DNA of 64,000 nt from Methylobacterium sp. SyP6R (lineage in GTDB: Bacteria > Pseudomonadota > Alphaproteobacteria > Rhizobiales > Beijerinckiaceae). The stretch lies in contig NZ_JAAQRC020000001.1 in assembly GCF_019216885.1 (NCBI RefSeq), forward strand, positions 4,901,501 to 4,965,500. Direction: 5' to 3'. The notes beneath the pieces were generated by a model that ran no database searches, was not told the origin of the DNA, and was given only the letters and a program-made list of their open reading frames with translations. How positions within the stretch are numbered: the stretch's first letter is position 1; each line of letters begins with the position of its first letter. The position numbers were made by a program, and so were the translations under genes. Below are positions 45,315 through 53,256 of the stretch, piece by piece.

Positions 45315-45884
45315 TTACGCGGCCCGGTCGTGGCGGCCTTCCTGGACCTCCTCGATGATCTTGGCCGAGAAGGCGTCGAGGTCGCCCGGGTTGCGGCTGG
45401 TCACGATGCCCTTGTCGGTGACTACGGGCAGGTCGTGCCACTCGGCGCCGGCATTGACCACGTCGGTCTTGATCGAGGCGTAGGACGTCATCTTGCGGCC
45501 CTTGGCGGCGCCGACCTCGACCAGCAGCCAGGGCGCGTGGCAGATCGCGGCGACGACCTTGCCGCTCGACAGGAAGCTGCGCAGGATCTCCAGGGCCTTC
45601 GGCTCGAGGCGCAGCTTGTCCGGATTGATCTGGCCGCCGGGGAGCACCAGGGCGTCGTAGGCCGACGCGTCGACGCTCTCGAGATCGGCATCCACGGTCA
45701 CCGGGCGGCCCCAGTCGGTCTTGTCCCAGCCGCGGATGCTGTCCGGATTCTGGCGCGATTTCGGGGCGGCCACCGTGACCTGCGCGCCGGCCTCCGCGAG
45801 CTTGGCCTTCGGCACTTCGAGCTCGGATTGCTCGAAGCCGTCGGTCGCCATGATGAGGATCTTGGCCTGGGTGATGCTCGGCAT
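45315..45884 (-). CDS. PfpI/DJ-1 family protein (type 1 glutamine-amidotransferase-like)
   Basis: The product (189 aa) is a cytoplasmic PfpI-type protein. ILIMATDGFEQSELEVPKAK starts the fold. The nucleophile cysteine is in VAAICHAPWLLVEVG near residue 104, with the Glu of the Cys environment in DGFEQSE. YDALVLPGGQINPDKLR and GIVTSRNPGDLDAFSAKI are family signatures. Members are described as proteases, glyoxalases or protein deglycases, often stress-linked; which applies here cannot be told. ATG 45884 has GGAG eight bases upstream; TTG 45899 is less likely. It converges with the EF-G-like gene, 9 bases apart. Confidence 0.92.
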   Translation of the reverse strand: MPSITQAKILIMATDGFEQSELEVPKAKLAEAGAQVTVAAPKSRQNPDSIRGWDKTDWGRPVTVDADLESVDASAYDALVLPGGQINPDKLRLEPKALEILRSFLSSGKVVAAICHAPWLLVEVGAAKGRKMTSYASIKTDVVNAGAEWHDLPVVTDKGIVTSRNPGDLDAFSAKIIEEVQEGRHDRAA

Positions 45885-46022
45885 CGGATCGTACTCCAAG
45901 GGTGATTGTGCCCTGGCAACGACCCCGGATCAGGCCGGTTCCGGCGCCCTGCCGCGACGGAACCGCTTCCGGCCGGGCGGTTTAAACCCTCATACCCCCC
46001 GACCCGAACAGGAGGCACGACC

Positions 46023-46244
46023 ATGGCCAATCCCGGTCTCCCCGGCCACGAGCCGACCCCCGGCGGCGGCATCCCGGGCGACATCCCGCCGCCGGTCGGT
46101 CCCGACGACCTGCCGGATACCGGCCCGACCGGGCCGCGCTCGCCCTATCCGGTCAACGACCCGGGCATCACCGACCCGACCGGGCCCGGCTCCGAGCCGG
46201 ACTACCTGCCGGGCGGCCCGACCAATCCGGGCACGCGGTTCTGA
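46023..46244 (+). CDS. Small Pro/Gly-rich protein of unknown function
   Basis: I do not recognise this 73-residue protein. It is about half Pro, Gly, Asp and Thr (GLPGHEPTPGGGIPGDIPPP, then GPTGPRSPYPVND), has no hydrophobic segment and is probably disordered. An AGGAGG ribosome site eight bases upstream and a strong terminator just after the stop make it a convincing gene. The upstream ~130 bases contain a GGTTCCGGCG / CGGAACCGCTTCCGG block that may belong to its promoter. It resembles small proline-rich proteins annotated in Methylobacterium, as far as I recall. Confidence 0.75.
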   Translation: MANPGLPGHEPTPGGGIPGDIPPPVGPDDLPDTGPTGPRSPYPVNDPGITDPTGPGSEPDYLPGGPTNPGTRF

Positions 46245-46251
46245 AAAAACG

Positions 46252-46276
46252 AAGGGCGCCCCGCGGGGCGCCCTTT
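46252..46276. terminator. Bidirectional terminator
   Basis: A stem AGGGCGCCCC / GGGGCGCCCT with a 3-base loop is flanked by AAAAAACGA on the left and TTTTCG on the right. It can end transcripts from the Pro/Gly-rich gene and from the convergent 128-residue gene. Confidence 0.88.
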
Positions 46277-46301
46277 TCGCGTCGATCGAGGTTCGGGTCG
46301 G

Positions 46302-46688
46302 TCAGTGCCCGCCATGCGAGCTGCGCACGTCGCGCGGGGCGTTCAGGATCTCGTTGAGGGAGGTGGCGACGTGCCGCGCCTCCTCGTCGGTGAGGCGGAG
46401 CTGGAACGGCGGCAGGCCGCCGGCCTGGAGCGCCACCACCGCCTGGCCCTGCTCGTCGGTCCCCACCTCGATCGCCGGCGAGGTCACGTCCAGCAACGCC
46501 GCCTCCTCGTCGCCGAGATCGTCCGCCTCGGCCTCGTCCGGCTCGTGCATGACCGTGAGGAGCTGGCCCACCGCGCGCACGAGGGCGCGGGCCGCGCTCG
46601 CATCCATGATGACCGCGGTGGCCTGGTCGTCCTTCTGGAACGAGAGCTGGATGTTGGAACCTTCGAGGGAAACCGAGATACCCGCCAT
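46302..46688 (-). CDS. Conserved-looking hypothetical protein, 128 aa
   Basis: I do not recognise the family. The product is acidic and soluble: MAGISVSLEGSNIQLSFQKD, then a central Asp/Glu-rich segment (EPDEAEADDLGDEEAALLD), then VALQAGGLPPFQLRLTDEEA and a His-ending tail. There is no signal peptide or membrane helix. It could be a small regulatory or ligand-binding beta protein; nothing more can be said. The start ATG 46688 gives a compact protein; a longer frame exists upstream but overlaps the divergent DUF6496 gene region. GC3 is high as expected of a real gene. Confidence 0.65.
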   Translation of the reverse strand: MAGISVSLEGSNIQLSFQKDDQATAVIMDASAARALVRAVGQLLTVMHEPDEAEADDLGDEEAALLDVTSPAIEVGTDEQGQAVVALQAGGLPPFQLRLTDEEARHVATSLNEILNAPRDVRSSHGGH

Positions 46689-46860
46689 GGAGCGTCCGAC
46701 ACTGTACGATGTCGTCCGTATATGGGAGCAATCCCCCGGACGCGACAGGGAATTCCACGCAGAGCCGGGCTGCGCGGCCCGAAACGCCTCGGGCCCCGTC
46801 CGCGTTGATCCTTCACATGGTCGCCCGCGAACGAGGGGCAGGAACGAGAGGGACGACGCC

Positions 46861-47199
46861 ATGGCCGCGCATAAGACCACCCACAAGACGACCGATGCAC
46901 AGAAGAGTACGATCGCCCGGGTGATGCACGAGTTCAAGGAAGGCGAACTGGAGCGGCGCGACGGCGAGCCGGTGACCGACCGGAGCCAGGCCATCGCCAT
47001 CGCGTTGCGCGAGGCCGGCGCCTCGAACCAGGAGAGCCCCGCCGACAACCGGGCGAATTTCCGCCGCACCCGGTCCAAGGAGCGCGACACGCGGTCCCAG
47101 GCGACCCGCGCCGCCCTCTACGACGAGGCGAAAAACCGCGACATCAAGGGCCGCTCGCGCATGAGCCGGGACGAACTGGAGAAGGCCCTCAACCGTTGA
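46861..47199 (+). CDS. DUF6496-type protein with Rho-N-like C-terminus
   Basis: The product (112 aa) is basic and hydrophilic. The segment RVMHEFKEGELERRDGEPV followed by QAIAIALREAG is the DUF6496 pattern. The C-terminal TRAALYDEAKNRDIKGRSRM-SRDELEKAL resembles the short Rho-N/SAP-like helical motif found in nucleic-acid-binding proteins. A DNA- or RNA-binding role is therefore possible but unproven. GAGAGGGACG precedes ATG 46861. The gene is 25 bases upstream of another small gene in the same direction, which has a similar ribosome site. Confidence 0.78.
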   Translation: MAAHKTTHKTTDAQKSTIARVMHEFKEGELERRDGEPVTDRSQAIAIALREAGASNQESPADNRANFRRTRSKERDTRSQATRAALYDEAKNRDIKGRSRMSRDELEKALNR

Positions 47200-47224
47200 G
47201 CGCGCTCACGAGAGGGACCACCCC

Positions 47225-47431
47225 ATGAGTTCGAAGCAGCCGAAGACCACGACGCCGACCGATGCCGACCTGAAGGGAAATCCCGGCATCGGCACCTCCA
47301 AGGGCATGACGATGTCCGGCGGCGATCCCGAGGATCTCGCGGGCGCCAATACCGACGAGGGCGATGTGGCGAACGACACCACGCCGCAAGGCGGGGTCGA
47401 CCCCAACCAGCGCGGGCGCAGCCATCCCTGA
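47225..47431 (+). CDS. Small hydrophilic protein, 68 aa
   Basis: I do not recognise this product. It is rich in Asp, Gly, Thr, Pro and Asn (GNPGIGTSKGMTMSGGDPED) with no hydrophobic core, so it is probably disordered. It follows the DUF6496-type gene by 25 bases with GAGAGGGACC as ribosome site, suggesting one transcript. It shares its composition with the 73-residue protein at 46.0 kb. Confidence 0.65.
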   Translation: MSSKQPKTTTPTDADLKGNPGIGTSKGMTMSGGDPEDLAGANTDEGDVANDTTPQGGVDPNQRGRSHP

Positions 47432-47673
47432 CCACACCCCCTGACCGCATGCCGCGCACCGATTGGGAGACCCTGCCTTGTTCCGGACAGACTGGGCTCC
47501 TAAATAGGGATCAGCGGCAACGGGCGGGTGGCTCCGGGCGATCGAGCCCCGCATGGGCTCCCTGAGCCTCGCGAAGACGAGACACCTCCCGAAATACTTG
47601 GCGCCGTCGCGCCGCGTTGCCCTCGCTCTTGAGGGTGGCCCGCTGCGACTTCTAACGAGACGAGGACGACCGC

Positions 47674-47886
47674 GTGAATACTGGTACTGTCAAGTGGTTC
47701 AACGACCAGAAGGGCTTCGGCTTCATCCAGCCGGATGATGGCGGCAAGGACGTTTTCGTCCACATCTCCGCAGTGGAGCGGGCTGGCCTGCGCGGCCTCG
47801 TCGAGGGCCAGAAGGTCTCCTACGAGCTGCAGGCCGATCGGCGCGACAGCAACAAGATGTCGGCCGTGAACCTGCAGGTCGCCTAA
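47674..47886 (+). CDS. Cold-shock protein (CspA family)
   Basis: The product (70 aa) is a single cold-shock domain, an RNA/ssDNA-binding OB-fold. RNP1 KGFGFIQPD and RNP2 VFVHISAVE are intact, and [10 protein letters not shown] starts the fold as usual. It starts with GTG 47674, preceded by GACGAGGACGAC. The 242-base leader between it and the 68-residue gene could hold a cold-responsive 5' UTR, but I see no clear cold box. Cold-shock proteins in this group act as RNA chaperones in growth transitions. A CCTTAACG / CGTTAAGG hairpin follows the gene. Confidence 0.96.
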   Translation: MNTGTVKWFNDQKGFGFIQPDDGGKDVFVHISAVERAGLRGLVEGQKVSYELQADRRDSNKMSAVNLQVA

Positions 47887-47915
47887 AGGCGTCCTTTCGG
47901 CCCGGGTTTACGGAG

Positions 47916-47938
47916 CCTTAACGATAATCCCGTTAAGG
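47916..47938. terminator. Hairpin downstream of the cold-shock gene
   Basis: An 8-bp perfect stem CCTTAACG / CGTTAAGG with a 7-base loop lies 30 bases after the csp stop. A short T-containing but not uniform tract follows (TTACGG), so it may be a weak terminator or an operator. Confidence 0.45.
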
Positions 47939-48071
47939 TTACGGAACCTCGGCCGTACTGGAGCGTTTCGAGCCCCCGGGCTCACCACTTGCTCCGCTGG
48001 CGGCCCCATGGCCGCCTGCCACTCACAGTCGCTCCCCCGGGGAGCGCCGCAAAGATAGAAGAAAAGACATC

Positions 48072-48296
48072 ATGTTGTTCGAATTTACCCGGCGCGACGG
48101 CGCGCCTTCCGTGTTCAACGGCTCTACCTTTCATGTCGACCAGATCAGCCGTTTCGGCGAGGGCAAGAGCCCGATCGACGTCAGCCACCTGATCGACAAG
48201 AGCTACGGCTATCATTCCTCCCGCGAGCTGCGCTGGCATCTCGCCGAGCGCTTCGGCCTGACGCCGAACGCCGTGGCCGTGCGCGAAGCCCACTAA
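48072..48296 (+). CDS. Small hypothetical protein, 74 aa
   Basis: I do not recognise the family. The product (74 aa) is soluble, with an N-terminal beta-like part (MLFEFTRRDGAPSVFNGSTF) and a C-terminal helix (SSRELRWHLAERFGLTPNAV) reminiscent of a short winged or KTSC-like helix. GAAGAAAAGACATC precedes the ATG, a purine-rich start. It lies 185 bases after csp with its own GC-rich palindromic leader (GGCGGCCCCATGGCCGCC near 48000). Confidence 0.7.
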   Translation: MLFEFTRRDGAPSVFNGSTFHVDQISRFGEGKSPIDVSHLIDKSYGYHSSRELRWHLAERFGLTPNAVAVREAH

Positions 48297-48534
48297 AGGC
48301 TCGCCGGTCAGTCAAAAGACCGCCGTCACCGTACGAGGCGGGCCGCGCGCGAGCGCGGACCCGCCTTTGTCGTGTCTGGATCGGGAATCGCCGCGCGCGT
48401 CCTCTGCCGTCCTCGACCGACCGGACGCCCCCCGCGTCAGTCCGACAGGTCGTATCCCGGGGTTACCGTGTGGCCAGGTCCGGCGCACCTTCCGGCGCAA
48501 AGCCCGCCCCTCGCCACGCCCTCATTGTCGCGCC
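48297..48534. other. Gene-free region left of repeat copy B
   Basis: Together with the repeat this is a 378-base gap between the 74-residue gene and the acyl-CoA ligase. It contains GACCGCCGTCACCGTACGAG and a GGCGGGCCGCGCGCGAGCGCGGACCCGCC-like imperfect hairpin near 48340-48365 that may act as a terminator. No credible gene is seen. Confidence 0.45.
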
Positions 48535-48640
48535 AGAGCGTTTTCCGACGAAGTGGATGCCGGTTCGTCGTAGAAAATGCGGTACAATCAAGGCTCTAGA
48601 GAGAGCTTCGCGATTGCAACGCGATCGTGAAGTGCTCTAG
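48535..48640. repeat. Intergenic mosaic repeat, copy B
   Basis: A ~106-bp element begins AGAGCGTTTTCCGACGAAGT and ends GAAGTGCTCTAG. It has an internal dyad CGACGAAGTGG / CCGGTTCGTCG and terminal AGAGC / GCTCT complementarity. It matches copy A at 41061-41163. It stops 34 bases before the acyl-CoA ligase start, so it forms part of that gene's leader. Confidence 0.85.
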
Positions 48641-48674
48641 CACAGGCTCCCTCCCCTGACCCGGAGCCCGCGCC

Positions 48675-50198
48675 TTGCTCGACGACCGCCAGCCGCCGCC
48701 CCGCTTCAACGGCGCCCGCTACTGCCTGGAGGCCAATGCCCGGGGACGCGGCGACAAGCCGGCCCTGGTCATGGTCGGCGATCACGGCCGGACCGACATC
48801 ATGACCTTCGCCGAGGTCGACCGGGCGGTGCGCGGCGTCGCCGCGGGGTTGCGGGATCTGGGATTGCCGCCGGGCGCCCGGGTGATGATCCGCATGGGCA
48901 ACGACGCGGATTACGTCATCACCTATTTCGCGGCGCTGGCCGCCGGGCTCGTGGCGCAGCCCTCCTCGCCGCAGCTGACGGCCGGCGAGGCGGCATTCTT
49001 GATGCAGGATTCCGACGCCGCGGTGATCGCGGCGGCCGACGAGTGCCCCCTCGACCCCGAGGCCTGCCGTGGCCGGATCGTGCTGCGCCGCAACGACATC
49101 GCCCGCATGCGGGCCGGCCCGCCGATCGATGCCTACGCCGACACCGCCGCCGACGATCCGGCGACCCTGGTCTACACCTCCGGCACCACCAGCCGGCCGA
49201 AGGGAGTGCTGCACGCCCACCGCACCCTCTGGGGCCGGCGGCCGATGCACGATTTCTGGCTCGGCCTGCGCGAGGACGACGTGGTGCTGCATGCCGGCAC
49301 CATGAACTGGACCTATACCCTCGGGGTCGGCATCCAGGACCCCTGGGCGCGGGGCGCCACGACGGTGCTCTACAACGGAAAGCGCGACCCTGCCCTATGG
49401 CCGGCGCTGATCGCCCGCCACCGCGCCACCCTGTTCGCGGCGGTGCCGAGCCTCTTCCGGCAGATCCTGAAATACGCCGATCTCTCCGCGCATGATCTCT
49501 CGTCCCTGCGTCACGGCATCACGGCGGGCGAGGCGTTGTCGCCTCAATTGCTCGCCGAGTGGCAGGCCGTCACCGGCACGCCGCTCTACGAGGCGCTCGG
49601 GATGAGCGAGATCTCGACCTACATCTCGACGAGCCCCCTCGTCCCCATCAAGCCCGGCTCCCCGGGCAAGCCGCAGCCCGGGCGGCGGGTCGCGATCCTG
49701 CCCGTCGACGGCCCGCCGGAGCCGCTGCCGCCAGGCGAGGTCGGGCTTCTCGCCATCCACCGCTCGGACCCGGCCCTGATGCTCGGCTACTGGAACCGCC
49801 CGGAAGAGGAGGCGGCGGTGATGCGGGGCGACTGGTTCACCGGCGGCGACCTCGCCTCCCTCGATGCCGACGGCTACGTCTGGTTTACAGGCCGCAACGA
49901 CGACATCATGAACGCCTTCGGCTACCGGGTGTCGCCGAACGAGGTCGAGAGCGTGCTGATCGCTCATCCGGACGTGCAGGAGGTGGCAGTGACCGAATTG
50001 CCCGTCCGCGACGACGTGCGGGTGATCGCTGCCTTCGTGGTGCCGAAACAAGGCGCCGAGCCGGCGCGGGACGCGCTGCTGGCCTGGTGCGGCGAGCGGC
50101 TCGCCGCCTACAAATGCCCGCGGGAGGTCGTCTTCCTGGAGACGCTGCCGCGGACCCCGAACGGCAAGGTGCAGCGCAAGCGGCTGGCGGCAGGCTGA
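48675..50198 (+). CDS. AMP-dependent acyl-CoA synthetase, benzoate-CoA-ligase-like
   Basis: The product (507 aa) is an adenylate-forming enzyme that activates a carboxylic acid to its CoA thioester. The AMP-binding loop is LVYTSGTTSRPKGVLHAHRT near residue 170. The A5-type motif EALGMSEISTYIS is near 312. WFTGGDLASLDADGYVWFTG is near 391, RNDDIMNAFGYRVSPNEVES near 407, and the catalytic Lys region PRTPNGKVQRKRL is at the C-terminus. The N-terminal PPRFNGARYCLEANARGRGD is close to benzoate/aryl-CoA ligases, so an aromatic or short-chain acid is plausible. The start appears to be TTG 48675. No pathway partners are adjacent. Confidence 0.88.
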   Translation: MLDDRQPPPRFNGARYCLEANARGRGDKPALVMVGDHGRTDIMTFAEVDRAVRGVAAGLRDLGLPPGARVMIRMGNDADYVITYFAALAAGLVAQPSSPQLTAGEAAFLMQDSDAAVIAAADECPLDPEACRGRIVLRRNDIARMRAGPPIDAYADTAADDPATLVYTSGTTSRPKGVLHAHRTLWGRRPMHDFWLGLREDDVVLHAGTMNWTYTLGVGIQDPWARGATTVLYNGKRDPALWPALIARHRATLFAAVPSLFRQILKYADLSAHDLSSLRHGITAGEALSPQLLAEWQAVTGTPLYEALGMSEISTYISTSPLVPIKPGSPGKPQPGRRVAILPVDGPPEPLPPGEVGLLAIHRSDPALMLGYWNRPEEEAAVMRGDWFTGGDLASLDADGYVWFTGRNDDIMNAFGYRVSPNEVESVLIAHPDVQEVAVTELPVRDDVRVIAAFVVPKQGAEPARDALLAWCGERLAAYKCPREVVFLETLPRTPNGKVQRKRLAAG

Positions 50199-50275
50199 GC
50201 GAAGCCGGTTTCCGCATCGGGAAGCGGTCGATCGGAAAGCGTATGAGAGGGCCCCGGCGACGGAGCCGCCCCCTC

Positions 50276-51031
50276 TCACGCCGGCTTCGCCGCCAGCAGG
50301 TCGCGCAGGGTGGTGATGGTCGAGGCGTCGGCGACGCCGTCGACCCGGGCCGGGCGGAAATGGCGCTGGAAGGCGGCGACCACCGCCTTCGTCCGGGCAT
50401 CGAAGGTGCCGCTCACCGGCACGTCGTAGCCGTAGAGCGCGAACATCGATTGCAGCGCCTCGATCGGCTGGCCGGCATCTCCTTGCGAGAAGAAGCGCCC
50501 GTCGCGGATCGGCGCCGGCGCCACCCAGTGGCCGATGCCGTCCCGGTGGAGAGCGGGCCACGAAAAACTCTCGCCGGGGTCGATCTTGCGCTCGGGGGCG
50601 ATGTCGGAATGCCCGAGCACCCGGTCGGGCCGGATCGGCCAGCGGCGCAGGATGTCGCGGCAGAGCGCCGTCACCGCCGCCATCTGCGCCTCCGGGAAGG
50701 GCGCCACGGTGCCGTCCTCGGCATGGCCCGGATGCGCGATCTCGATCCCGACCGAGCGCGAGTTCATGTCCCGCACGCCCTCCCAGGCCGAGACCCCGGC
50801 ATGCCAGGCGCGGCGGGCCTCCGGCACCATCTGCACCACCCGCCCCTCCTCGAAGACGAGGTAATGCGACGAGACCTTGGAGAGCGGGTTGCACAGCCGC
50901 AGCAGCGCCTCGCCGGCGCTCGCCATGCCGGTGTAATGCAGGATCAGCGCATCGACCGGCAGGGTCCGCTCGTCGTGGTTGGGGGAGGGCACCACCTGGG
51001 TGGCGACCGGGCTGTCGGGGGTGAGGCTCAT
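50276..51031 (-). CDS. N-acetylmuramoyl-L-alanine amidase, AmiD/AmpD-like with PG-binding domain
   Basis: The product (251 aa) cleaves the amide between muramic acid and L-Ala in peptidoglycan or its fragments. The Amidase_2 domain (about 15-170) has zinc ligands in LILHYTGM, an acidic/His region SVGIEIAHPGHAEDG, and GHSDIAPERKIDPGESF with the third ligand and catalytic Lys. A C-terminal PG-binding-1 domain follows (ALQSMFALYGYDVPVSGTFD and VVAAFQRHFRP). There is no signal peptide, so it may act in the cytoplasm on recycled anhydro-muropeptides like AmpD. It follows the DjlA-like gene by 5 bases, probably co-transcribed. Confidence 0.92.
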   Translation of the reverse strand: MSLTPDSPVATQVVPSPNHDERTLPVDALILHYTGMASAGEALLRLCNPLSKVSSHYLVFEEGRVVQMVPEARRAWHAGVSAWEGVRDMNSRSVGIEIAHPGHAEDGTVAPFPEAQMAAVTALCRDILRRWPIRPDRVLGHSDIAPERKIDPGESFSWPALHRDGIGHWVAPAPIRDGRFFSQGDAGQPIEALQSMFALYGYDVPVSGTFDARTKAVVAAFQRHFRPARVDGVADASTITTLRDLLAAKPA

Positions 51032-51036
51032 CAGGC

Positions 51037-51762
51037 TCAGCTCAGGCGCCGCTCGGCGGCGATGCGGTCATAGGCGGCGTTGATGGCGGCAAGCCGACGG
51101 GTCGCGATGGCGACGGCGGCGGGCGGCAGGCCGCGGGCGATCGCCCGGTCGGGATGGTTTTCGGAGACGAGCGCCCGGTAGCGCGCCTTCAGCTCCGTGT
51201 CGGTGAGGGCGCGGTCGACCCCCAACACCTCGTAGGGATCGTCGGCGAGCCGCAGGTGCCGGGCGGTGACGGCGGCGAAGCGCGCCTCGTCGAAGCCGAA
51301 GATCGTCGCCACCTCGGCGAGGTAGCGCGCCTCGCTCTCGTGGACGGCGCCGTCCGCCTTGGCGATGTGGAACAGGCCGTCGAGCACGTCCTCGAGCAGG
51401 GCCGGCTCGTCGTGGAAGGCGTCGGCGACCTGGCGGGCATAGCCCTCGAAGCCGCTGGTGGTGCGCTTGGCGAGATCGAACAGGCGCTCGACCCCTGCGC
51501 GTTCCTCCTCGGGCACCTGCACGAGGTCGGCAAAGGCCGCGACCTCGGACGGCGTCACCACCCCGTCCGACTTCGCCATCTTGGCAGCCAGCGCGACGAG
51601 GCCGGTGGTGAACACCACCTCCCGCGGGGTCGGCCCGAACAGCGAGCCCTCGCGGTCGAGGAGGAAATGGCCCGCCACCGCGCCGATCAGCGCGCCGAGC
51701 GGACCGCCGGCGGCGAGCCCGATGCCCGCACCGCCGAGCTTGCCCCAGACGCCCTGGCTCAC
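51037..51762 (-). CDS. DjlA-like co-chaperone (TerB and J domains)
   Basis: The product (241 aa) has a glycine-rich N-terminal hydrophobic hairpin (LGGAGIGLAAGGPLGALIGA), then a TerB-like helical domain (FTTGLVALAAKMAKSDGVVT, with acidic metal-site-like residues), then a C-terminal J domain (DPYEVLGVDRALTDTELKAR, with the HPD tripeptide in ENHPDR). This is the DjlA architecture: a membrane-linked J protein that stimulates DnaK. I set the start at GTG 51762 (VSQGVWGKLGG) with GGGAGG eight bases upstream; the longer frame adds 57 Pro/Arg-rich residues and is unlikely. It is 5 bases upstream of the amidase gene. Confidence 0.87.
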   Translation of the reverse strand: MSQGVWGKLGGAGIGLAAGGPLGALIGAVAGHFLLDREGSLFGPTPREVVFTTGLVALAAKMAKSDGVVTPSEVAAFADLVQVPEEERAGVERLFDLAKRTTSGFEGYARQVADAFHDEPALLEDVLDGLFHIAKADGAVHESEARYLAEVATIFGFDEARFAAVTARHLRLADDPYEVLGVDRALTDTELKARYRALVSENHPDRAIARGLPPAAVAIATRRLAAINAAYDRIAAERRLS

Positions 51763-51943
51763 GCCCGCCTCCCGGTCCCGGTCGGGCGGACCGACGGTGT
51801 CGGGTCTCGGGGGGGCAAGGACATCGGGATCAGGAGCATCGGAGGCAAGCGCGTCATGCCGCCCTTGTAGCGCCCCCGAGGCGTCTGCGGAATGTGGCAG
51901 CGCACCCGGCGGAACACGCCGCCGGGGCTTCACGCGAGGCCGA

Positions 51944-52213
51944 TCAGCGGCAGAAGACGTTGCCGTAGGGGTCGCGGTAGGTGCCGTAGGGGCATTGCGG
52001 GGCGGTGGCCGCGCCGACCACGGCGCCGCCGGCCGCGCCGATCAGGCCGCCCGCGAGCGCGCCGCCGGCCCGGCCCGTGGCCGCCGCACCGATCGCCGCG
52101 CCGGTCAGGCCGCCGAGGGCGGCGCCGCCCGCGGCGCGGTCGCCGGGGGTGTTGCAGGCGCCGAGCGACAGCGCCATGGCGCCGGCGATCGTGGCGGCGA
52201 TGAGCTTCTTCAT
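51944..52213 (-). CDS. Glycine-zipper lipoprotein, 89 aa
   Basis: The product starts with a lipoprotein signal peptide (MKKLIAATIAGAMALSLGAC, lipobox LGAC). Residues 27-70 form a glycine-zipper segment (GGAALGGLTGAAIGAAATGR) like those of YMGG/Rick_17kDa-type small outer-membrane lipoproteins. The tail TAPQCPYGTYRDPYGNVFCR is polar with two cysteines. ATG 52213 with GGAGAACTCC upstream is the start. Function is unknown; related proteins are linked to envelope stability. Confidence 0.85.
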   Translation of the reverse strand: MKKLIAATIAGAMALSLGACNTPGDRAAGGAALGGLTGAAIGAAATGRAGGALAGGLIGAAGGAVVGAATAPQCPYGTYRDPYGNVFCR

Positions 52214-52472
52214 GGAGTTCTCCCCTCGTGCATCTCTCGGTCGGTACCGGGTCATCGACCCCGCACCCTGCGTCCGAGCTTAGCCGTAACGCAGCCGAAC
52301 GCCAAATGAGCTTGGCCGTCCGATGGTTCCCAAGGACGGGTCCGGGCGGGACACGATTCGTCGGGGTGCGGCCGCGGGGCCACAGCGGAGAGCGGCGGGA
52401 GGCCCTGCCACGGGCCCGGCAAATGCTCTACAGCAGGGGCGAAATCCCCGGCATGATGCCCGTGAGGTCCCG

Positions 52473-53105
52473 ATGCAGCGCGCCACCACCATCGTCCGCA
52501 AAGCCGCCGTGCGCCCCGACGCCGTCGCCGACGAGGTCGCCCTCGACCACGCCGCCCGCTCCCGCCGCAGCGCCGAGCTGACGGCGACAGGAGGCCTCGC
52601 CTTCCGGCTCGACCTCGACCGCGAGACGACGCTGGAGGACGGCGACGCGGTGCGCCTGGAAGACGGCACGCTGGTGCGCGTCCTCGCCGCCCCGCAATCG
52701 CTGCTCGCGGTCACGGCCGAGAACCCGGTCCGCCTGACCCGCCTCGCCTGGCAGCTCGGCAGCAACCACGTCCAGGCCGAGGTGACGACCGACGCGCTCT
52801 ACGTCCTCGACGACCCGGTGGTGGCCGAGCTGATCCGCGGCCAGGGCTGCACGGCGACGGCGCTCCAGCGCCCGTTCCGCCCCGAGAAGGAGGTGGAGGC
52901 CCACGACCACAGCACCTGCGGGCACGACCACCACCACGGGCACGACCACGGGCATGCGCATCACGCGCATGACGGTCACGCCCACGACCATCATGGTCAT
53001 CACGATCATGACCATCATGGTCATCACGAGCATGACCACGGCCACGATCATCACGCGCATGATCACGGGCACGTCCACGGCCCGAACTGCAGGCACGGCC
53101 ACTGA
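52473..53105 (+). CDS. ureE: Urease accessory protein UreE with 67-residue His-rich tail (orphan)
   Basis: UreE (210 aa) is the nickel metallochaperone of urease assembly. The N-terminal domain has ELTATGGLAFRLDLDRETTL. The C-terminal ferredoxin-like domain has LTRLAWQLGSNHVQAEVTTD, with the conserved nickel His, and DDPVVAELIRGQGCTATALQ. From about residue 144 the last 67 residues contain 34 histidines, mostly as HD, HG and HH pairs, and two cysteines. Tails of this kind bind several Ni2+ ions in other UreE proteins. No ureA, B, C, D, F or G is in the window. ATG 52473 (MQRATTIVRKAA) is the start. A 217-base divergent space separates it from the lipoprotein gene. Confidence 0.93.
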   Translation: MQRATTIVRKAAVRPDAVADEVALDHAARSRRSAELTATGGLAFRLDLDRETTLEDGDAVRLEDGTLVRVLAAPQSLLAVTAENPVRLTRLAWQLGSNHVQAEVTTDALYVLDDPVVAELIRGQGCTATALQRPFRPEKEVEAHDHSTCGHDHHHGHDHGHAHHAHDGHAHDHHGHHDHDHHGHHEHDHGHDHHAHDHGHVHGPNCRHGH

Positions 53106-53256
53106 GCGGAGCCTGCGCGGCCGGGGCGAGCCCCTCGCCTCCACCCCTGATTTTTGTGCAGCGCAAGATCTATCATCCGGCGAAGTCTTAAGTCGGACTT
53201 AAGCCGGGTGTCATACCCAAGATCCCGGTGACGGAAAGACCCGGGTTCACGGTCCG

